The notes under the pieces are model-generated. The model made no database searches and was not told where the DNA came from. It was given only the letters and a program-made list of their open reading frames with translations. Position numbers and translations under genes: made by a program. A DNA stretch of 64,000 bases from Neobacillus sp. PS3-40. Lineage in GTDB: Bacteria > Bacillota > Bacilli > Bacillales > Cytobacillaceae. Numbering within the stretch: position 1 is the first letter of the stretch; each line of letters starts with the position of its first letter. Where the stretch lies: positions 1,922,001-1,986,000 of the forward strand of contig NZ_CP133266.1 of the NCBI RefSeq assembly GCF_030915485.1. Direction: 5' to 3'. Positions 59,369 through 64,000 of the stretch are shown here, piece by piece.

Positions 59369-61539
59369 ACGAATACTTCCTTCTTTTGTATTAAGCCTGC
59401 ATTAGCAAAAAGCTCATACGATTTGTGGTAATAGTCAACGGCATGTTCCATCGTGATTTGGAAGTCCTTTATCATTTCCTCAATGACAGTTGTCTTACTA
59501 TAACCTTTGTATAATGATTCCAAAACATATGTCATAACTGGATTTAACTTTGTCAATTTCAACTTAGAGGAATCGACCAATATGCTTTGCTCCTTTAAAT
59601 GGAAGAGGAAAACTCCTTTGTTCACTAATGACTCTCCAGCAGTTGTTAATCTAAATAAGTGTGTCACATAAGGGTTTGATACTCGTATATCCTCGATCTC
59701 CACCCCTCTAAAATAAGTAGTATAGTCGATTAAAACTTTAAGCAGCTGTGTTGTAGAAGAGTAATATTCCAATCCAGGCTGATTCTTTCGAATAGAACAA
59801 TATTGTTTTTCATTCATATAGTCTGGTAAGAAACTACATTTTGAACATGAATCGCGTACTTCACAGCTATTGCAGCCTCGCAATAGCTGCTGTTCCTCTG
59901 TTATCACCTTTACTTTTGTCCTTAGTTCATATAATTCGTCACCTAATGCTCCGATGGCCTTGTTGCAACCTAAGCACGGACTTAGGGATCGATTACCATT
60001 TACAACTAATCTTGGTAGGTGACTCACATTGCACGCTTGGATTCCGCTCCATCGGCAAATGTTCGTAATCTTAGAATCAAGTTGATAGGCGTGTCGATAG
60101 GTTCCAGTCGAGATGAAATGGATAACTTCTGATAAATAGGTATCCAAGTCATCTTGACTTTCTAATGTAAGTAATGATGTAAACTTTTCTACAGCCTCTT
60201 TATACGGAGCAATGGGAAAATCCTCGATTAAGAAATGATCAAGTTGAAGATGGTTACCGTCTATTTGATGAAAGTGGGAAAGGCTGTTTCCTGAATCATT
60301 TACACGGTTCTTAGTATCTTCATATGAAGAATTAGTCATTTGCAATGTTCCGTTTACTAAAACGTACTTAGCAGCATTTTTAGTAGAAAATTCGGCGGTA
60401 CGATGGATAAATGCACTGTTCAAACTCATTATTCCATTCACTTGTGCATAATCCTCAGAGGAAAGAGTTTCACTTATTTCTACATGCTTAACATAATTAT
60501 CTAAAACCGTTTTAGGGTAAATCCCTGTATAGTAAGCTATTACGCCATTTTTCAATGCATTTTTTTGAGCAATCTGAGGCAAGTATCCTCTCAATCTTGA
60601 AATTAGCTCCATCGTTTCAGCAGATAAATGTATTTGTTCATCTGATTTGAATCGAACATCAATGATTCCTTTTCCTATTTCAAGGAGATGCAAGGTTTGA
60701 GCAATTAATATAGAAACATCTGTATCCCTTTCTGCATAAATAGTGATGATAGTAGGAACACTGACTTCACTAACTATGGCTACAAGTTTTGCTGGTTCCG
60801 TTTCCTTACTTATTTCCAAAATAATTTCCTGAATGTTCAATTTTTTTAGATTAACAAAAGACTGTTGTTTGGTCTCGTTTACTTTAACATATGGCTTGAG
60901 GGGGATACTTAAGTTAAATGATAAGAATAAATCAATTACGTATTCAATATCTTCTCCATCAATATAGAGTGGCACAGGCCTTACCACTTTTGATTCATTT
61001 TCCTTAATGAATTGGATTTCTTCCTCAAAGAAACGATCCTTTTTAACATGAAGTCCTACATTGTTAATTTTAGTAACTGGGATTAAATGATTTTTATAGA
61101 TAAGAGGGTGGAATTCCTTTTCAAGATCACGCTCTACGTCTGGATCTAGCAATTGAACTAATTCAGATAGGTTGGAGGAATTCATTATTACATCAATGAA
61201 GTCTTTACCTTCTAATGGAATGAATACCTCGCTTTCAACTAACCAAATCAACTCAATCTCGCTATTTTGTGCTTTTAAAAGTTTACTAATTTCAAGACTA
61301 ACCTCTTTATTGGTGAAACTGTCAACATACATAATCACTTTAGAACCGATTGAAAAAGAGATATCATCTACAATTTCAAATAGATTGCTTGGTTGTTCTT
61401 CAATATATTGGGTGGAAGAAATATGGAACTCTTTTAAATAAGCTCTGATTGAAGCAACATTATAATCGTAATCTATCGTTAATAAATTCTCTTCAGTTTC
61501 TTTTATATAAATAAAAGTTGGGGTTTCATCAAAAAACAC
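59365..61539 (-). CDS. Large RiPP maturation/recognition protein with a nine-Cys SPASM-like cluster and PqqD/RRE-like end
   Basis: 724 residues from the GTG at 61539, nine bases after AAGGGA; the ATG 24 bases upstream has no site. Residues ~1-490 look like an alpha/beta barrel-type fold (e.g. PVPLYIDGEDIEYVIDLFLS, IQEIILEISKETEPAKLVAI), as in radical SAM peptide maturases, but there is no CxxxCxxC and no Cys at all. All nine Cys lie at ~490-585 (SPCLGCNKAI, LRGCNSCEVRDSCSKCSFLP, EKQYC), a SPASM-like iron-sulfur or zinc cluster site. Residues ~650-720 resemble a PqqD-type RRE. It likely binds the leader. It occupies the place of the daptide recognition protein MpaC but is larger; redox activity is open. 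Confidence 0.75.
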   Translation of the reverse strand: MFFDETPTFIYIKETEENLLTIDYDYNVASIRAYLKEFHISSTQYIEEQPSNLFEIVDDISFSIGSKVIMYVDSFTNKEVSLEISKLLKAQNSEIELIWLVESEVFIPLEGKDFIDVIMNSSNLSELVQLLDPDVERDLEKEFHPLIYKNHLIPVTKINNVGLHVKKDRFFEEEIQFIKENESKVVRPVPLYIDGEDIEYVIDLFLSFNLSIPLKPYVKVNETKQQSFVNLKKLNIQEIILEISKETEPAKLVAIVSEVSVPTIITIYAERDTDVSILIAQTLHLLEIGKGIIDVRFKSDEQIHLSAETMELISRLRGYLPQIAQKNALKNGVIAYYTGIYPKTVLDNYVKHVEISETLSSEDYAQVNGIMSLNSAFIHRTAEFSTKNAAKYVLVNGTLQMTNSSYEDTKNRVNDSGNSLSHFHQIDGNHLQLDHFLIEDFPIAPYKEAVEKFTSLLTLESQDDLDTYLSEVIHFISTGTYRHAYQLDSKITNICRWSGIQACNVSHLPRLVVNGNRSLSPCLGCNKAIGALGDELYELRTKVKVITEEQQLLRGCNSCEVRDSCSKCSFLPDYMNEKQYCSIRKNQPGLEYYSSTTQLLKVLIDYTTYFRGVEIEDIRVSNPYVTHLFRLTTAGESLVNKGVFLFHLKEQSILVDSSKLKLTKLNPVMTYVLESLYKGYSKTTVIEEMIKDFQITMEHAVDYYHKSYELFANAGLIQKKEVFV

Positions 61540-61583
61540 ATTTCCACTTCCCTTGAAAAACATTTTTATTTCTATGTGGAAAA

Positions 61584-61612
61584 TATTATCAAATTATATC
61601 GATAATTGTCAT
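61584..61612 (-). promoter_or_regulatory. Probable promoter of the peptide operon
   Basis: On the minus strand, ATGACA, 17 bases, then ATAATA; an overlapping GATATAAT lies in the spacer. It is placed ~45 bases before the chosen GTG start at 61539, with the ribosome site between, which is consistent with a short leader. Confidence 0.45.
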
Positions 61613-61741
61613 TAGTGGTTTCCTTAAACTTTTTAAGTATTTCCTTTGAAAAATAAGAAGAGAACCACTAGTCAACCTAAGTTATTACCGTTTTATTTAT
61701 ATCTAGATAAACGGACAGCCCCTAAAAAAACACATCCATGA

Positions 61742-62557
61742 GTTTTTCTCGAAAATAAATTCTTCGAAAGAATCAAGAATGTACCTGGTCGAAAAACAGA
61801 TTTTTCAGATTCAGAGTGGTTAACTATATTATTACGTCATGGACTAATCGAAAAGAGTTTTGTACCATTTATTGAAATTCAAAATCTACGTGATCTATCG
61901 AGACCTCTGAGAAAAATCGAATCCAAAAATGTCTTGAAGTGTTCAAATATTAAACTCAGTTTAGTTATTTCCTACATGTTTAGAGCACCAGGAAGAAAAC
62001 TTCTTGAGAGATTGATTGAACAGGGTTATGTAAAAGCTTCCGATGTAGAATCCAGTATCCATAGACGCATGTCTGGAAAAAGGTGAAAAATCACCTATTC
62101 CCTTTTTGTTACTTTAAACGACCATCAGATCTTTTTAATAAGTCAGTCTTGGCAACACATAATATATTTGGAATCACATATATCAGATATTGAAGAAAGG
62201 GTTGATAATCTATTAAAGAACTTTAGAGAAGAAATGAAATTACTTCTTACTATTCTAGGAATTAAAAAGGATATCTCAGCTATAATTATTTCGGAAATAG
62301 GAGTTGAGATATGGGTAATCTTCTACTTCCCAACATTTAGCATCTTAGTTGTATCACCAGGAACTCATGAAAATGCAGGAAAACGTAAGAGGACTAGAAC
62401 TCCCAATGGAATTCCTCATTTAAAATCAGCGATGTATGAAGCAGTTTTGGCTGTGTCTAGATGTCGAAGTAGATGGTTAGCCACAGAGAATTGGGCTATT
62501 CAAGAAGAGGAACGAAAAAAGCATCCGTTGCTATATCGCATCGAATGCTTCGAATAA
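61742..62557 (+). pseudogene. IS110-family transposase remnant
   Basis: Two frames. The first (61742-62086) reads IKNVPGRKTDFSDSEWLTIL and LRHGLIEKSFVPFIEIQNLR, typical of the IS110 RuvC-like N-terminal region. The second (from ~62110, ATG at 62168) reads LESHISDIEERVDNLLKNF, DISAIIISEIGVE and HENAGKRKRTRTPNGIPHLK, the C-terminal transposase_20 helix-hairpin region with a short deletion around its GVE-I-W segment. A frameshift near 62090 and a missing N-terminus show it is dead. It marks the right border of the peptide locus. Confidence 0.85.
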
Positions 62558-62815
62558 TCTACTCTATGCTTTTAAACAAGGAACCGTATAAAGAACTACA
62601 ACTTAATTAGTATAACAAAACCAAATTAGTCATATACAAAGTTAACCTTTCACAGATAGCTCTGCTTTCTTATTTCTTTTTTAGGTTCTTTTTAGAATTC
62701 CCCTACCTGATCCAAAGTATTCAGAGAAAGCCACGTTTATTTATTTTCACATAAAAAGAAAGACGTTTAAGGCTAACTACAAAATCTAAATTTTTTTCTT
62801 CTTAATTAGGGAATT
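62558..62815. other. Short gene-free stretch
   Basis: No gene, hairpin or repeat that I can support. Confidence 0.4.
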
Positions 62816-62986
62816 TTACCCAAGGAAGGAAACGAGTGTACCTAAAAAACCGATTACCGCCAAGACTACACCGATAATAATGACCATTTTACTTAGTTTC
62901 CCTTTACCTTTTCTATTTAGGAGAATTCCATTGGATATCGTGACTAATGATAAAGTTAATAGAATAATCAACATTGTCTTAGACAT
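62816..62986 (-). CDS. Small two-helix membrane protein, 56 residues
   Basis: ATG behind GAAGGGA. Two membrane helices (TMLIILLTLSLVTISNGILL and MVIIIGVVLAVIGFLGTLV) joined by a very basic loop (NRKGKGKLSK). Hairpin-like small membrane proteins of this size are sometimes immunity or peptide-sensing factors. The family is not recognised. The upstream DUF4177-like gene on the same strand may share its transcript. Confidence 0.6.
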   Translation of the reverse strand: MSKTMLIILLTLSLVTISNGILLNRKGKGKLSKMVIIIGVVLAVIGFLGTLVSFLG

Positions 62987-63019
62987 AAGTTTCTTCCCTT
63001 CAATGAAAATGTTCGTTAA

Positions 63020-63184
63020 TTAGATTTTCCTAGATAAGATGATTAAAATCGATCCCGTTGAACCAGCTACATTAATAGGGGATGTAGATATGACTTCCCA
63101 GTCTTCATCTCCCAATTCGTTCAGTTTCTTCTCGAAATTTTCATCTTTAACCCTTACTTCTATTTTCTTATATTCTACTTTCAC
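63020..63184 (-). CDS. DUF4177-like small protein, 54 residues
   Basis: GTG start behind GGGAGG. The sequence KVEYKKIEVRVKDENFEKKL, NELGDEDWEVIS and a final strand SILIILSRKI follow the DUF4177 pattern (a beta strand, a helix ending in LNELG-(A/D)-xGWE, then beta strands). Cytosolic, function unknown. It lies 33 bases upstream of the two-helix gene, same strand. Confidence 0.65.
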   Translation of the reverse strand: MKVEYKKIEVRVKDENFEKKLNELGDEDWEVISTSPINVAGSTGSILIILSRKI

Positions 63185-63459
63185 CAGTTTACCTCCCTAA
63201 TAATTTTATTTCACAACCAATAACAGTCAATTCTCATATCATATATTACAGTTCTTTCTTCTCCTTAATTGAATTTTATCAAACTAAAATTGCTAATGTA
63301 ATTAATGTTTTCCTCATATTTCTTTGAGTTAATCCACATTTTCGTTAAGGCTAATTATGATAGAAAGTCAAATTATTACCATGTAAGATTGTTCTTAGGA
63401 TAAAGCGGACACAATCAGAAGTTATTACAGACGATAGCCTATGTGGAAGGAAGAGCTAG

Positions 63460-64000
63460 ATGGAGTCAAAAATAATATCAAAGAAGAAGTCTATTGTTAT
63501 AGCTATAGCCGGTCTAATTTTGTGCCTTTTCGTTGGAGTTAACATTTATCTCCTGAATAAAAAGGAAACAAAAACTACCTTTAACGTTAAGGCCTATACG
63601 ATTATAAAGAAAAATCTCACGGATACTATTGTGGTGCAGGGACAAGTATCCCCCACAAGTGAGGAAAATATATATTTCGATCCCTCAAAAGGAGAAATTG
63701 AAAAAATATATATTAAAGTGGGACAGACCGTTAAGAAAGGTGAAAACCTATACAAAGTCTCCAATAAGGATCTTGATACACAGGAAAAGCAGGGAATAAT
63801 ATCTCGTGATAAAGCATTGGTACAGATCAACTACTACAAAGATCGGATGACTAATTTAAAAATCAAAATGAATAAAGAGAAAACAAGAAGTCCCCTTGTA
63901 AATATGGACTCTTTAGATGAACAATTAAAAGAGTTCGAATATCAACAAAAACTTGCTACTCTCGATTATCAGGTAAGCAAGGAAACGATCGAGTCTATTA
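63460..64000 (+). CDS. HlyD/MacA-type membrane fusion protein (3' end outside window)
   Basis: The ATG at 63460 follows GGAAGG. 180 residues are visible and the frame is open to the window end. One N-terminal membrane helix (SIVIAIAGLILCLFVGVNIY), then a biotinyl/lipoyl-like half-domain (VQGQVSPTSEENIYFD, IEKIYIKVGQTVKKGENLYK) and the start of a coiled-coil hairpin (LDEQLKEFEYQQKLATLDYQ). Such adaptors pair with MacB-like ABC or other exporters that remove peptides and antibiotics. The partner genes would be just outside the window. Whether it belongs to the RiPP locus cannot be seen; an IS110 remnant separates them. Confidence 0.85.
   Translation, partial: MESKIISKKKSIVIAIAGLILCLFVGVNIYLLNKKETKTTFNVKAYTIIKKNLTDTIVVQGQVSPTSEENIYFDPSKGEIEKIYIKVGQTVKKGENLYKVSNKDLDTQEKQGIISRDKALVQINYYKDRMTNLKIKMNKEKTRSPLVNMDSLDEQLKEFEYQQKLATLDYQVSKETIESI

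Noticed and set aside
59365-61539. Calling the large maturation protein a radical SAM enzyme
   Set aside because: No CxxxCxxC motif and no Cys before about residue 490; only the SPASM-like region and barrel-like outline remain.

Overview
This window looks like a chromosomal piece of a low-GC, endospore-type Bacillaceae genome (Bacillus/Neobacillus-like). I infer this from AT-rich coding sequence, strong AGGAGG-type ribosome sites with GTG/TTG starts, an SbsC-type S-layer protein, a SecA2/S-layer-assembly pair, an LCP protein, an LtaS-type sulfatase and Bacillus-type WapI immunity genes. No species can be named from sequence alone. No tRNA, rRNA or CRISPR array was seen.

Bases 1-27,000 form a cell-envelope and secretion island. 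The 3' end of secA2 is followed directly by its S-layer assembly partner. Six secreted proteins then share one ~80-residue surface module, in eight copies: an NlpC/P60 peptidase, a phosphodiester glycosidase, a CAP protein, a 2',3'-cyclic nucleotidase, a beta-propeller protein and a glucosaminidase. Among them lie an LtaS-like enzyme, an LCP ligase, an HtrA-like protease and a major SbsC-like S-layer protein. A second, smaller protein carries an SbsC-like wall-binding segment. Two GEMM-I-like (c-di-GMP-type) riboswitch candidates precede secreted proteins here.

Bases 27,400-45,000 are a polymorphic-toxin region. A 3,077-residue YD/RHS-repeat toxin sits behind a well-matching c-di-GMP-I riboswitch. 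Downstream of it are its probable immunity gene and an orphan GH-E nuclease tip with an ankyrin immunity gene. The other flank holds scattered immunity-like genes (WapI, DUF4926), decayed genes and a group II intron that has lost almost all of its reverse transcriptase.

Bases 45,200-50,300 are a rearranged zone. A second S-layer gene has been cut by an IS3-family (IS150-like) element with a 3-bp target duplication. Its front is truncated and joined to a broken dGTPase gene.

Bases 51,000-61,600 are the most interesting part: a compact RiPP locus whose gene set matches the daptide class. It has two intact hydrophobic precursors ending in Thr plus a decayed third, a class-III aminotransferase, a SAM methyltransferase, an SDR dehydrogenase, an M50 membrane protease and a large Cys-cluster/RRE-like protein. 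A NatAB-like ABC exporter, a Yip1-like membrane protein and a LuxR-type regulator flank it. An IS110 remnant, two small genes and the start of a membrane-fusion-protein gene close the window.
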